Assembly: GCA_910585765.1 (NCBI GenBank)
Contig: CAJUES010000023.1
Coordinates: 1 to 54,000 of the forward strand
Direction: 5' to 3'
Source of the DNA: an uncultured Lachnospiraceae bacterium
GTDB lineage: Bacteria > Bacillota > Clostridia > Lachnospirales > Lachnospiraceae
Length of the DNA stretch: 54,000 bases
A program made the position numbers and the translations under genes. Positions within the stretch are counted from its first letter, which is position 1; every line of letters starts with the position of its first letter. Of the stretch, positions 43,741-52,321 are shown in pieces. The notes under the pieces are model-generated. The model did not search any database, was not told where the DNA came from, and saw only the letters and a list, made by a program, of their open reading frames with translations.

Positions 43741-44799
43741 CTATCTGCCATTCAGATACGACTCAAGGAAGTCAAGTACCTTGTCCATCTCCTCGTCCGT
43801 CCCTATGGAAATGCGCAGATGATCGGCGATGCGCGGCTTGTTCCAGTGCCTTACGTACATCCTGTTCCCTCTGAGCGCGTCAAAGATCTCCTGCGCCGGA
43901 ACACTCCTGTGCGCTGCAAAGATAAAATTGGTCTTAGCGTCGGGAAAGACAAAGCCCAGCCGCGCAAGTTCCCTCTTTGTGCGCTCCCTCGTCGCCACAA
44001 CCCTCGCCGTCGTCTCTGCAAAATACGCCTCATCTTCCACGGAAGCCACGCCCGCCGCGATCGCGACCGCGCCCATCGTGTACGAGTTGAAGGCGAACTT
44101 GACATCATTGAGGCAGCCGATCAGTTTCCTGCTGCCCATCGCATAGCCGATGCGCATGCCCGCCATGGAGCGCGATTTCGAGAACGTCTGCACCACAAGC
44201 AGGTTGTCGTACTTTTCGATCAAAGGCACGCAGCTCTCCCCGCCAAAATCCACGTACGCCTCGTCGATGACAACGACCGAATCCGGGTTTGCCCCGACGA
44301 TCTCCTCCAGCACGGACCGCTTGGATGCCACCCCTGTCGGCGCATTTGGATTGGCGATGACGATGCCGCCATTTTCCCTGAAATAGTCTTCCTTTTTGAT
44401 GCGGAAGGTTTCGTCGAGCGGCTGCTGCTCATACGGTATCCTGTACAGGTCTGCCCACACATCATAAAAGGAATAGGTGATGTCGGGAAACAGGATCGGC
44501 TTTTTGCCCTGAAAAAACGTCAAAAAGGACATTGCCAGAACATCGTCTGACCCGACACCGACAAACACCTGCTCCCTGTCCAGTCCGTGCCGCTCTGCGA
44601 GCGCGTCCACAAGCGCAGACACATCCGAATCCGGATATCTGCGCAGGATATCGCAGTCAAAGCCCTGTATCACTGCCGCAACCTTCGGTGACGGCGGATA
44701 GGGATTCTCATTCGTGTTCAACTTGATGACATCCTGATCCTTTGGCTGTTCGCCCGCCACATAGGGAACTACCTTCCGCACATTATCTTCCCAACTCAT
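43741..44799 (-). CDS. hisC: Histidinol-phosphate aminotransferase
   Basis: 352 residues from the ATG at 44799 with GGAGG 5 bases upstream. It is a fold-I PLP aminotransferase: VIKLNTNENPYPPSP near the N-terminus, the PLP Lys in VVQTFSKSRSMAGMRIGYAMG and VVIDEAYVDFG. HisC converts imidazole-acetol phosphate to histidinol phosphate in histidine synthesis; related cobalamin or aromatic aminotransferases are less likely. No other his gene is adjacent. It has its own promoter. Confidence 0.85.
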   Translation of the reverse strand: MSWEDNVRKVVPYVAGEQPKDQDVIKLNTNENPYPPSPKVAAVIQGFDCDILRRYPDSDVSALVDALAERHGLDREQVFVGVGSDDVLAMSFLTFFQGKKPILFPDITYSFYDVWADLYRIPYEQQPLDETFRIKKEDYFRENGGIVIANPNAPTGVASKRSVLEEIVGANPDSVVVIDEAYVDFGGESCVPLIEKYDNLLVVQTFSKSRSMAGMRIGYAMGSRKLIGCLNDVKFAFNSYTMGAVAIAAGVASVEDEAYFAETTARVVATRERTKRELARLGFVFPDAKTNFIFAAHRSVPAQEIFDALRGNRMYVRHWNKPRIADHLRISIGTDEEMDKVLDFLESYLNGR

Positions 44800-44844
44800 A
44801 CCTACCTCCATATCTGCCTGTCACTTAAAAGTGCCTTGTTTTTT

Positions 44845-44873
44845 ATCATATCAAAATTTCCAATTTTATGCAA
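44845..44873 (-). promoter_or_regulatory. hisC promoter
   Basis: On the minus strand TTGCAT (44873-44868), 17 bp, TATGAT (44850-44845). Confidence 0.65.
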
Positions 44874-44879
44874 TGTCTG

Positions 44880-44908
44880 TTGACTCCAAAAGAATTTCAT
44901 TCTACTAT
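44880..44908 (+). promoter_or_regulatory. Promoter of the large membrane protein gene
   Basis: TTGACT (44880-44885), 17 bp, TACTAT (44903-44908), divergent from the hisC promoter and about 60 bp before the ATG at 44969. Confidence 0.6.
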
Positions 44909-44968
44909 TTAAAATATAGTATATTTTTCCATCAAAATGAAATCCTTATACTAAAGCGGAGGTTCAAT

Positions 44969-46741
44969 ATGTATTATCTCAAGATTTTTGCCAAAAGTTT
45001 TTTGTCGCTTTTTGCCATAATGCGCATTACCGGATTGTCCACCAAAAATCCGTGCTCCATGATCCTGTTCCTGATCTTGTTGTACGTCTTTTCAAAGCTT
45101 CACAGCGATCATGTGGAGGGGCACATCGTCCCGGGAGATATAACGCTCTCTGCCATCCTGAGCGCCCTTTTCAGTGCTTTCACGCTCTCCGCACAGTACC
45201 CCGCGATCCTGGGCGGCATGACGAGCCGGCTTTTCTGCACCGCCGTCCTGCTCCTCACAGGCGCAGGGCTATTGCTGATCTACTACTACCTGTCCATATG
45301 GTTTCTGCAGAATGCCTCCGGCTTAATGCTTGTCGGATCCGGCTACTCCTACGCGTGGATCCCGTTCCTGGCTTCGCTGATCTGCATTTTGTGCTGGCTT
45401 CCGTACTTCCTGTACGAGTACCCCGGCATCATGACACCCGACAGCATCAACCAGTACGCACAGATCATCGGAGCCTACGAGCTTTCCAACCATCACTCCG
45501 TCGTCCACACGGCAATGATCGGCTTCTTTTACAATCTCGGATTCTCCCTCACCGGCGATCCGCATGCGGGGCTTGCCCTGTACACGTTCGCGCAGATGCT
45601 CTTTATGGCATTTGCAGCCGGGTACGTTGTCCGCACGCTGCAGAAGGCAGATGTCATCATGCCGGTTTTGATCGTCACCATATGCTTTTACGCCCTGATC
45701 CCCTATCACGGCGTATATGTGGTCACGATCTGGAAGGACATCCCGTTTGCCGGCTGCATGACGCTCTTTGCCGCAGCGCTGGTACGCTTCCTGCTGCGGG
45801 GCAGTTTCGCCGCGTCTGCCGACGCCGTACCAAAACTGCGTCCCGGCGAGTATGTTACCCTGCTGCTCCCCTATGTCCTGTCAGGGAGCCTGCTGTGCCT
45901 GCTGCGGGGCAACGGGTGGTATGCCATCGCCGCATCGATCCCTTTCATACTGTTTGCCTACCGCAAATGGCTGAAAGTCATGATCCCGGTACACCTGATC
46001 CTTCTGGCTCTGGTATTGTTTGTCAAGTATCCGGTCATGCAGGTGTACGAGATCCGGCAGACCGACTACATCGAGTCCCTCTCCATCCCGCTCCAGCAGC
46101 TTGCGCGCGTCGTCGCAGACAACGAGCCGCTCACGGAGCGTGAGACGGCATTTTTGAGCCAGCTGATGGATCTGGAGCAGGCTGCCAACGCTTACCAGCC
46201 GGATGTCTCGGACAATATCAAAAATCTGATACGTCAAAACGGCAGCGACTTCCTCGCGTCCCACAAGCGCGAATTTTTCAGCATGTGGCTCTCGATCGGG
46301 TTCAGCCACCCAAAGACTTACTTCGATGCCTATATCGCTCAGACAAACGGTTTCTGGTATCCCGATGTCAGCTGCGAAGTCGGTCTGGCAGACGGCGTCT
46401 ATCCTAATGATTTCGGGATCCGCTGGCAGCCTGTCATAAGAGGACCTCTGATCGTGAAGATAAAGGAGATCCTGTTCAAACTCCCGGATATCGTCCCGCT
46501 GTATGGACTGTTGTGGAGCGCAGGCTTTATCCTGTGGGGCATCCTGATGCTGACTGCCCTGTGCCTGCGACTCGGAAAACCTGCCGGCGCACTGGTCATC
46601 CTGCCCTTTATCCTGCTTTTTTTCACCCTGTGCATCGCCACCCCGGTCGCCGCAGATTTCCGGTATGCGTACGCTGTCTTCTATGCCCTGCCCCTGATCG
46701 TCATGACGCCTTTCATCTCCGACAGAAAGGGCTCCCGCTGA
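44969..46741 (+). CDS. Large polytopic membrane protein (DUF6020-like)
   Basis: 590 residues from the ATG at 44969, with GGAGG 8 bases upstream; the frame is open earlier but has no ribosome site. About twelve membrane helices, and the conserved loop YPGIMTPDSINQYAQIIG followed by SNHHSVVHTAMI, which I associate with DUF6020 and with GT-C-like glycosyltransferases. The extracellular loop near residue 380-470 is the only sizeable soluble part. A role in polysaccharide or lipid-linked sugar handling is likely but not shown. Its stop lies inside a strong terminator. Confidence 0.6.
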   Translation: MYYLKIFAKSFLSLFAIMRITGLSTKNPCSMILFLILLYVFSKLHSDHVEGHIVPGDITLSAILSALFSAFTLSAQYPAILGGMTSRLFCTAVLLLTGAGLLLIYYYLSIWFLQNASGLMLVGSGYSYAWIPFLASLICILCWLPYFLYEYPGIMTPDSINQYAQIIGAYELSNHHSVVHTAMIGFFYNLGFSLTGDPHAGLALYTFAQMLFMAFAAGYVVRTLQKADVIMPVLIVTICFYALIPYHGVYVVTIWKDIPFAGCMTLFAAALVRFLLRGSFAASADAVPKLRPGEYVTLLLPYVLSGSLLCLLRGNGWYAIAASIPFILFAYRKWLKVMIPVHLILLALVLFVKYPVMQVYEIRQTDYIESLSIPLQQLARVVADNEPLTERETAFLSQLMDLEQAANAYQPDVSDNIKNLIRQNGSDFLASHKREFFSMWLSIGFSHPKTYFDAYIAQTNGFWYPDVSCEVGLADGVYPNDFGIRWQPVIRGPLIVKIKEILFKLPDIVPLYGLLWSAGFILWGILMLTALCLRLGKPAGALVILPFILLFFTLCIATPVAADFRYAYAVFYALPLIVMTPFISDRKGSR

Positions 46742-46754
46742 CTGGGAGCCCTTT
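46726..46754. terminator. Bidirectional terminator
   Basis: Perfect 11-bp stem AAAGGGCTCCC (46726-46736) / GGGAGCCCTTT (46744-46754), 7-nt loop, overlapping the stop codon of the membrane protein and serving the convergent lipoprotein gene. Confidence 0.9.
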
Positions 46755-46768
46755 AAAATGTACTGTTT

Positions 46769-47845
46769 TTAATATACCACCTCCACGTTTTCGATCTGGC
46801 CGCCATTGACGTCGAAGGCGATGATGTTCTCACTGGTTCTGTGGTGTGCCATGTAATATCTTCCCTCGATCGCCGTTATGTAATACGGCGTCCCGCCCGA
46901 CACCCCAAACTGGTCATAGATATCCTCGTAGGTCCCGCCTGCGAGCTTTTCCAGACTGTCTGTCCTGATGATCGTCGCATAATCCTGGTCCTCCTCGTCA
47001 TCCGTCGATACTGTAATGTAATAAAAACCGCCAATCTTTGTCAGCTGCACCATCCCTGCGATCCCGTCCGCCACACTGTACGCTGCAAGGAGGTCAAACC
47101 CGTCGCCCGCATCGTTGACCGCCGCCTTTATGATCTTCCGGTTATTGTGCCCTGACACAAAATAAATGCCGTCCTCCAAAACCGTAAACGACCGCACGTA
47201 AACGCCGTACAGCGCATCGATCTTCAAAATCCTGTCAACATAAAGCGGATAGACACCGTTTTGCTGCGGCGCGGCAGCTTTTTTGATCAAATACATCTCT
47301 CCTGTGATCGAACTCCACGCCATGAACACCTGATTCTTTTCATCGTATTGAACATAGTGGGGACGCATCCCTATATTTTCCAGCGTCTGGGTATGTACAT
47401 AACTCCCCTCCATCTTCTGGAACACCATCAGGCGGTTGTTTTCCGTGTCGTCAACGACAAAGGAAGTTCCATCCGAAGCGATCGTATGTGCGTAGTGAAC
47501 CTCGTTCGTCAGCACCTCCCACTGGCTCAGCGGGTCTGTGATATTGTCATGATAGATGATCTGGTCATGATAACAATCCGCGATGAAATACGTATCTTCT
47601 ATCTTCGTGATATATGTCGCTACATTTAATGTGTCATAGGCATTTTTCTGCCCGCAGGCTGCGGGATCGGAAAGCAGCCCCTCATAGACTTCCTCCCTGA
47701 TGTCTCCATCTCCATTTTCATCTGTGCCTGCCTCGGACGTGTTTTTCTCCGCTACCGCCTGCAGCTCATCTGTCCCCTCACAGGCAGAAAATGCCAACGT
47801 CATAAACATCACTGCAACTGCGGTACATTTTTTCATACTTCTCAT
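46769..47845 (-). CDS. Surface lipoprotein with beta-propeller-like repeats
   Basis: 358 residues. Lipoprotein signal ending LAFSACEG (Cys22), an acidic linker, then repeated blades of the pattern ITKIEDTYFIADCYHDQI / GTSFVVDDTENNRLMVFQ / DGIYFVSGHNNRKIIKA, as in NHL/YncE-type propellers. No enzymatic motif. It begins 6-7 bases after AAGGA. It probably binds a ligand at the cell surface. It is a single gene. Confidence 0.6.
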   Translation of the reverse strand: MRSMKKCTAVAVMFMTLAFSACEGTDELQAVAEKNTSEAGTDENGDGDIREEVYEGLLSDPAACGQKNAYDTLNVATYITKIEDTYFIADCYHDQIIYHDNITDPLSQWEVLTNEVHYAHTIASDGTSFVVDDTENNRLMVFQKMEGSYVHTQTLENIGMRPHYVQYDEKNQVFMAWSSITGEMYLIKKAAAPQQNGVYPLYVDRILKIDALYGVYVRSFTVLEDGIYFVSGHNNRKIIKAAVNDAGDGFDLLAAYSVADGIAGMVQLTKIGGFYYITVSTDDEEDQDYATIIRTDSLEKLAGGTYEDIYDQFGVSGGTPYYITAIEGRYYMAHHRTSENIIAFDVNGGQIENVEVVY

Positions 47846-48226
47846 TTTTTATTCCTTGTTTTTTTGGTATCTCTTTTTTTCGCTTCGTCTTCTGTCCGGA
47901 TGGAGCATACGTCCTCTCCACACTCATATTATATCACTTCGCGGCGAAGCGCACAAGAAAAGGTTTTCGAGGCATTATCACTATAAAGATATCTTGTTTC
48001 TTGTGCTTTTTGACGTTATTTATGAACAAACTATGAATGCATTGTAAATATAAAGTAACTATAAAATGAATAAACTTTTTATTTTGCTATTGACCTTTGC
48101 AAAAATATATGTATAATTATCACTTGTAAGGCACAACAGGAATAACAAGTCAATACCTTTATTCCTGAAATTTAGTTTCGCACTACATAGTGCATGCGCG
48201 AACGCGCAAATGGAGGAGAAAAAATT
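47846..48226. other. Gene-free stretch before the repeat lipoprotein
   Basis: AT-rich 380 bp with no gene. It holds the promoter at 48090-48117 and two adjacent palindromes in the leader: GCACTA-CA-TAGTGC (48180-48193) and TGCGCG-AA-CGCGCA (48195-48208), the second ending just before GGAGGAG. Confidence 0.6.
48090..48117 (+). promoter_or_regulatory. Promoter of the repeat lipoprotein
   Basis: TTGACC (48090-48095), 16 bp, TATAAT (48112-48117): near-consensus, so the gene should be well expressed. The leader is about 100 nt and contains the two palindromes at 48180-48208. Confidence 0.7.
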
Positions 48227-48598
48227 ATGAAGAAAAGAATTTTAGCTACAATCATGACACTTACATTAGGTGCAGCAATGCTCACAGCCTGCGGTTCCAA
48301 GGCAGATGAGACATCTACAAACGAGACAAATGTAGTTGATACAACAGTTCCTTCTGAGGAGACACAGGCTCCTTCTACAGAAGAGCCGGCTTCTACTGAG
48401 GTTGCTTCTACCGAGGAGGCTGCTGACGCTGAGACTACCGAAGCTCCTTCTACAGAAGAGGCTACTGACACTGAGACTACCGAGGCTCCTTCTACCGAGG
48501 AGGCTACCGACACTGAGACTACCGAGGCTCCTTCTACCGAGGAGGCTGCTGACGCTGAGACTACTGAGGTTACTTCTACTGAGGAAGCTGCTAACTAA
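48227..48598 (+). CDS. Small Thr/Glu-rich repeat lipoprotein
   Basis: 123 residues. The ATG at 48227 follows GGAGGAG by about 8 bases. The N-terminus is a lipoprotein signal (MKKRILATIMTL... LTACGS, Cys22). Everything after it is a Ser/Thr/Glu/Ala stalk with no folded domain, ending in four 14-residue repeats of the form STEEATDTETTEAP plus a partial one. It would be an extended, acidic, possibly O-glycosylated surface stalk. No ligand domain is present, so it is either a linker-only protein or a stub of a larger one. A strong terminator follows. Confidence 0.75.
   Translation: MKKRILATIMTLTLGAAMLTACGSKADETSTNETNVVDTTVPSEETQAPSTEEPASTEVASTEEAADAETTEAPSTEEATDTETTEAPSTEEATDTETTEAPSTEEAADAETTEVTSTEEAAN
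48407..48595 (+). repeat. 42-bp tandem repeat inside the lipoprotein gene
   Basis: Four 42-bp units and a partial fifth encode residues 61-123; units 2 and 3 encode identical peptides. Slippage here would change stalk length by 14 residues per unit without shifting the frame. Confidence 0.8.
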
Positions 48599-48611
48599 TA
48601 CTGTTTTGTTG

Positions 48612-48641
48612 AATCGAGCAGGGAGACCTGCTCGATTTTAT
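48612..48641 (+). terminator. Terminator of the repeat lipoprotein
   Basis: Perfect 11-bp stem AATCGAGCAGG (48612-48622) / CCTGCTCGATT (48627-48637), GAGA loop, then TTAT. Confidence 0.9.
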
Positions 48642-48672
48642 TAGATTTCATTTGTTTTCTTTTCAACATATT

Positions 48673-49190
48673 TTAACGCTCTTTTTTGCCCGGGATCTGT
48701 CTTCCCTCATGATCCATGTAGTAATTGTCCCTGTAGATCAGCTCGGACACCGGCACAAACTGATAACCGGCATCTTTCAGTGTCCTGATCAGAATGTCCA
48801 ACGCCTCGGCAGTGTATCTTGCCCCATTGTGGCACAGTATGATGGAACCGTTTCCGAGATGTTCATTCTGTGCGACTGTTTTTATAATCGAGTCCGCACC
48901 ATAATCTTTCCAGTCGAGACTGTCGACATCCCACTGGATCGGATAGTAATTGCATTTTCGTGCAACTTTCATAAGTTTCGTGTCATAATCGCCGTATGGC
49001 GGGCGGAACAGAAACATATCATACCCGGTGAGCTCCTTGACCTTATCGTGCACCGACATGAGTTCCTTTTCCTTCTCGGCGTCGGACAGCTGGCTCATAT
49101 TCTTGTGATTCTGGCTGTGGTTTCCAAGGTCATGACCTTCCGCGAGTATCATCTTTACATCTTCCGGGTAGGACTCCACCCACACAAATG
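48673..49190 (-). pseudogene. Polysaccharide deacetylase (CE4) gene, 5' half missing at prophage junction
   Basis: About 170 residues of a NodB/CE4 deacetylase. Motif 2 (GHDLGNHSQNHKNM), motif 3 (FLFRPPYGDYD) and the C-terminal ILCHNGARYTAEAL motif are all intact. Motif 1 (TFDDG) and everything before it are absent: upstream of WVESYPEDVK the frame runs into recombinase sequence. CE4 enzymes deacetylate peptidoglycan or chitin-like glycans. The clean break right beside an integrase says the 5' half lies at the far end of the prophage, outside this window, and excision would rebuild the gene. Confidence 0.8.
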
Positions 49191-50752
49191 GGCATATCGT
49201 AAACGTGATTTTTACCTGTTTTATCACATTTTACAGATACATATTCCATATTTTTCAAGAAATCAAGATAGACATCCAGTCTTTTTTCATAAACTTTAAT
49301 CTGGTCAATATGAGAACACATGACAGGAACCTCTATACCATTTTCTGTCTTATCCTGAAAAAAAGTTCTTACTTTATTCAATCGCGCAAACAGTTCCGCA
49401 TTTTCTTCCTTCTTTTCTTGGGCTTTTATTATTTTCGCGTTTAACAATGAGATCTGCTCTGTTAAATTATCTATTTTAGAAGAATAGTCACGTTTAGTAA
49501 TTGTCCCATCTAACAAGAAATCCATTAACGTGTTTTTCCTATTATTAAGTTTCTCTATCTGTGCTTGGATATCTTCTATAGTTTCTTTATTGTCAACATT
49601 TGCTATCGTTTCATAAATTTTTGAAATAGCACTACTTAATACTTCTTCTTTCTTCTCTTTCGCAATCAACTGATCTCCCAATTTTTCTATCATAGACATT
49701 ATCTCATCTTCTTTCAAATTCAGAGAGACACATTTCATTCCTGTTTTTTCTCGAACTTTACCAGAACGAGTCCCCTCACTACAATACCAGTATATGCCCT
49801 TTTGCCGCTTATTCCGCCAATATTTTGAGCCACACTCACCACATATTATTTTCGATGAAAGTAAATTGTTTCCTTTGTTTATACCTACATTATGTGTTCT
49901 GTCTATTGTTTTCCTGCTACTTATTTGTTTATTTGCCTTATCCCATAAGTCATCATCTATAATCTGCGGCACTAATCCTTCTCTATAAATCCACTCACTT
50001 TGCGGGTTCTTTATTGTCCTTTTCGCCTCAAAGTCAAAATGTTCTTTATTCATGACCGCAGTTCCTTTGTATAGAGGATTCTTTACAATTTCACGTATTG
50101 TATTTTCCGATAATGTTTTACCATTTCTATTCCTTATGCCACTCTCTCTTAATACTCTCGCTACTACGCGACCACCAAACCCATCCGCAAATAGCTGGTA
50201 TATTTGCCTGACCATCTGTGCCTCATTATCATCTATTACAATTTCACCATTTATATTCTTAAATCCCCATGTGCGATTTGTAATAATTGGCTTTCCTTTT
50301 TCTTGTCTTCTTTTCTTAGCCGCATTTCCTTTTTTGCTCAAATCGCGGCTGTATTCTTCTGCCATCATTGCTTTTATACCAAATATAAATTTATCCTTGG
50401 GATCAAAAAATGTGTTTTCCAAATACAAATATAACTTCTTTTGATTCTGTACAATATCGTTCAAAAATATGTACCAGTCCATCGTATTCCGCTGTAAACG
50501 TGACTGATCTTTTACTACTATTAAATCAAATTTATCTTTCTTAATGTCATCAAGCATTCTAAGATATTCATTTCTTTTCTTTGCCTGCGTACCTGTTATC
50601 CCTTTATCTATATATTCATCAACTAAGATCCAGCCTTTTGACCTGATTACTTCCCTGTTTTCTTCAATTTGTTTTTCAATTGCATTCAGCTGTTCTTCTT
50701 CCTCGGTACTTACTCTCGCATAGAATACAGCCCTTAATTCTTTTTCTCCCAT
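49130..50752 (-). CDS. Large serine recombinase (phage integrase)
   Basis: 540 residues from the ATG at 50752. The catalytic domain (1-150) has the nucleophile Ser15 in AVFYARVSTEEEEQ and the later SRLQRN motif; a Recombinase domain (about 165-270) follows, then a zinc ribbon (CGECGSKYWRN ... YWYC, about 310-350) and a coiled coil (about 370-480). Such enzymes integrate phages at attB without host factors. Its last ~20 codons cross the attachment junction into deacetylase DNA read in another frame, so the C-terminal tail differs between integrated and excised states. Confidence 0.9.
   Translation of the reverse strand: MGEKELRAVFYARVSTEEEEQLNAIEKQIEENREVIRSKGWILVDEYIDKGITGTQAKKRNEYLRMLDDIKKDKFDLIVVKDQSRLQRNTMDWYIFLNDIVQNQKKLYLYLENTFFDPKDKFIFGIKAMMAEEYSRDLSKKGNAAKKRRQEKGKPIITNRTWGFKNINGEIVIDDNEAQMVRQIYQLFADGFGGRVVARVLRESGIRNRNGKTLSENTIREIVKNPLYKGTAVMNKEHFDFEAKRTIKNPQSEWIYREGLVPQIIDDDLWDKANKQISSRKTIDRTHNVGINKGNNLLSSKIICGECGSKYWRNKRQKGIYWYCSEGTRSGKVREKTGMKCVSLNLKEDEIMSMIEKLGDQLIAKEKKEEVLSSAISKIYETIANVDNKETIEDIQAQIEKLNNRKNTLMDFLLDGTITKRDYSSKIDNLTEQISLLNAKIIKAQEKKEENAELFARLNKVRTFFQDKTENGIEVPVMCSHIDQIKVYEKRLDVYLDFLKNMEYVSVKCDKTGKNHVYDMPICVGGVLPGRCKDDTRGRS
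49165..49200. other. Probable prophage attachment junction (attL/attR)
   Basis: The deacetylase reading frame (WVESYPED) starts being recognisable near 49182, and the recombinase C-terminus is still recognisable to about 49200. The crossover core therefore lies in this interval, around GGACTCCACCCACACAAATG on the plus strand. Its exact limits need the other junction. Confidence 0.55.
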
Positions 50753-50764
50753 ACGCCACACTTC

Positions 50765-51040
50765 CTAACCATATTTGTACAAAACCGCATGATACTCATC
50801 CTCTGTAATTATATCATGTTTTCTCATGACATCCAACAAATACTTAATGACAACTGCCTCATCTTCTTTTGATATAGCTGAAAGTTCTTCCTTCACGCTC
50901 AATTCCTCATTTGGAATATCATTATTACCATTATATTCAGGCAAAAATCTTTTATCAACAATAAAGGAAACGCATTTACTCTTATTCAACCTATAATTAC
51001 TTGTAAAATTCATTGTTTGTGGAGTACTTATAAATTCCAT
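50765..51040 (-). CDS. Small phage protein preceding the recombinase
   Basis: About 91 residues; the start is unsure (51040, 51013 or 51070). The C-terminal helix pair (DEAVVIKYLLDVMRKHDIITEDEYHAVLYKYG region) resembles SHOCT-type ends. Its stop lies 12 bases before the recombinase ATG, so the two are co-expressed; it may assist or direct recombination, but I see no recombination-directionality-factor signature. Confidence 0.5.
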   Translation of the reverse strand: MEFISTPQTMNFTSNYRLNKSKCVSFIVDKRFLPEYNGNNDIPNEELSVKEELSAISKEDEAVVIKYLLDVMRKHDIITEDEYHAVLYKYG

Positions 51041-51247
51041 CTTCTTTCTTTTTAATATTATAAAATTCAACCCGTTATCATAATTTTCTATACACTATAT
51101 TTAATTTTTCAATTTATACAATGATGGGACAGGGGGATATAAAACTTTCCCTGTCCGCAATAAATACTGAATCAAATAATCATAAATATTTTCACAAATA
51201 TACTAACACTACACCTACAAGTTGCATTTTTCTGACTAATCTGCAAT

Positions 51248-51502
51248 CTACGCAACACCACAGATATGTAACCCCTTCAAATCTCCCATCGGTTCTTTTA
51301 CATAAACACTCTGCCCTGGTCTTAATTCAATCCCAGGGATGCAACACTTTACTGTTCTTTCACTGCCTGTCCTGTCGAGAACCACATATCCTTTTTTATT
51401 GATTCCTTTGATGATTGATTTGTAAGTACGGTCACAGTTTATCTTTTGCCTTTCAACCGCATATTTGATTGTCTTTAAAATTTCATCTGCTGCACTTTTC
51501 AT
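51248..51502 (-). CDS. Small phage protein, beta-rich
   Basis: 84 residues, with GAGGA upstream. Residues 1-25 are helical; the rest (GYVVLDRTGSERTVKCC ... LRPGQSVYVKEPMGDLKGLHICGV) looks like a small SH3/OB-like beta barrel. Proteins of this form are often encoded near Clostridia phage tail or integrase genes; function unknown. Confidence 0.6.
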   Translation of the reverse strand: MKSAADEILKTIKYAVERQKINCDRTYKSIIKGINKKGYVVLDRTGSERTVKCCIPGIELRPGQSVYVKEPMGDLKGLHICGVA

Positions 51503-51533
51503 TAATTATCGTCCTCCTGTCAATTATTACAAA

Positions 51534-51764
51534 TTATTCAGAATAAAGTATCTCATACAACGTTTCAGCAAAAATATAACAGCATTCCTTTTCAAGTTCT
51601 GAACCATACGCTGCCATAGCATTTACAAGTGCTGTACTAAAATCAGTTACATCTTTAAGAGAATCAGATATTCTCTGGCTCATTATGTCTACATTTTCTT
51701 TGGTTACTTTTCGTGATTTCTCGCGTATTAAATCAATTAATTCTTCTTTCGTCAATTTCTTCAT
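51534..51764 (-). CDS. Small helical phage protein
   Basis: 76 residues from the ATG at 51764 with AAGGAGAG about 7 bases upstream; a longer frame to 51830 overlaps the tape-measure end and lacks a site. It is helical (LTKEELIDLIREKSRKV ...). No family recognised. It lies 58 bp after the tape-measure stop. Confidence 0.55.
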   Translation of the reverse strand: MKKLTKEELIDLIREKSRKVTKENVDIMSQRISDSLKDVTDFSTALVNAMAAYGSELEKECCYIFAETLYEILYSE

Positions 51765-51822
51765 TAATTCTCTCCTTATTATCCCCAAACCAGACTTTTT
51801 GTGACTGATTTGGGGAATTGTT

Positions 51823-52321
51823 TTATCCAAATACCTGAAACTTCTTTGTGTTAATGGACTGCAGATCCCTTAATAGTTCCTCTGCCGAAGTTGAATTTGT
51901 TACATTTGGTAGTGTAACGGAAATATTCTGGTTCACTACAGGCTGCACATTTTTGGTATTATTGACCACATTGTTGTAATTCGTTATCTGGTTAGCCATC
52001 TGTTCCATCTGTTTCTGGTGGTCATAGAATGAATTGGGTGTCAGCTTCTCCACATTTTGGTCAATGCTATTAAAGTAAGCATTAAACTTCTGGAGCATGT
52101 CATACATTCTGTCGCCTGGTTGTAAAGGTCTCGCAATTTCACCATCAGATGTAATAAATTTACCACCGCCGACAGTCCCATCGGCGTATGCCTTTCCACG
52201 TCCAGAGATGTGACTGTTTTTCAAAAGCTCTTCGGACTGCTGATGGTTAAAGACGATATCGCCCTTCTTGATAGGGAACATCTCTGCACCATTATCACCA
52301 ACAGTAAAGAACCGTCCGTTC
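51823..52321 (-). CDS. Phage tail tape-measure protein, exon 2 (C-terminal part)
   Basis: Codes for the last ~165 residues of the tape-measure protein. Joined to exon 1 (52767 onward), the frame reads ...GYEIIV-NGRFFTVGDNGAEMFPIKKGD..., a continuous C-terminal segment typical of Clostridia phage tape-measure proteins. The Val codon is split GT|G by the intron. Read alone, this exon would have to start at an internal ATG (52281) without a ribosome site. Confidence 0.75.

Noticed and set aside
48407..48595. Regular repeats suggesting a CRISPR array
   Set aside because: Units are contiguous 42-bp repeats with no spacers and encode a peptide repeat in frame with a lipoprotein.
49130..49227. Deacetylase start at 49227 as a true gene start
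   Set aside because: The first ~15 residues of that frame come from recombinase DNA in another frame, and the catalytic motif 1 is missing.
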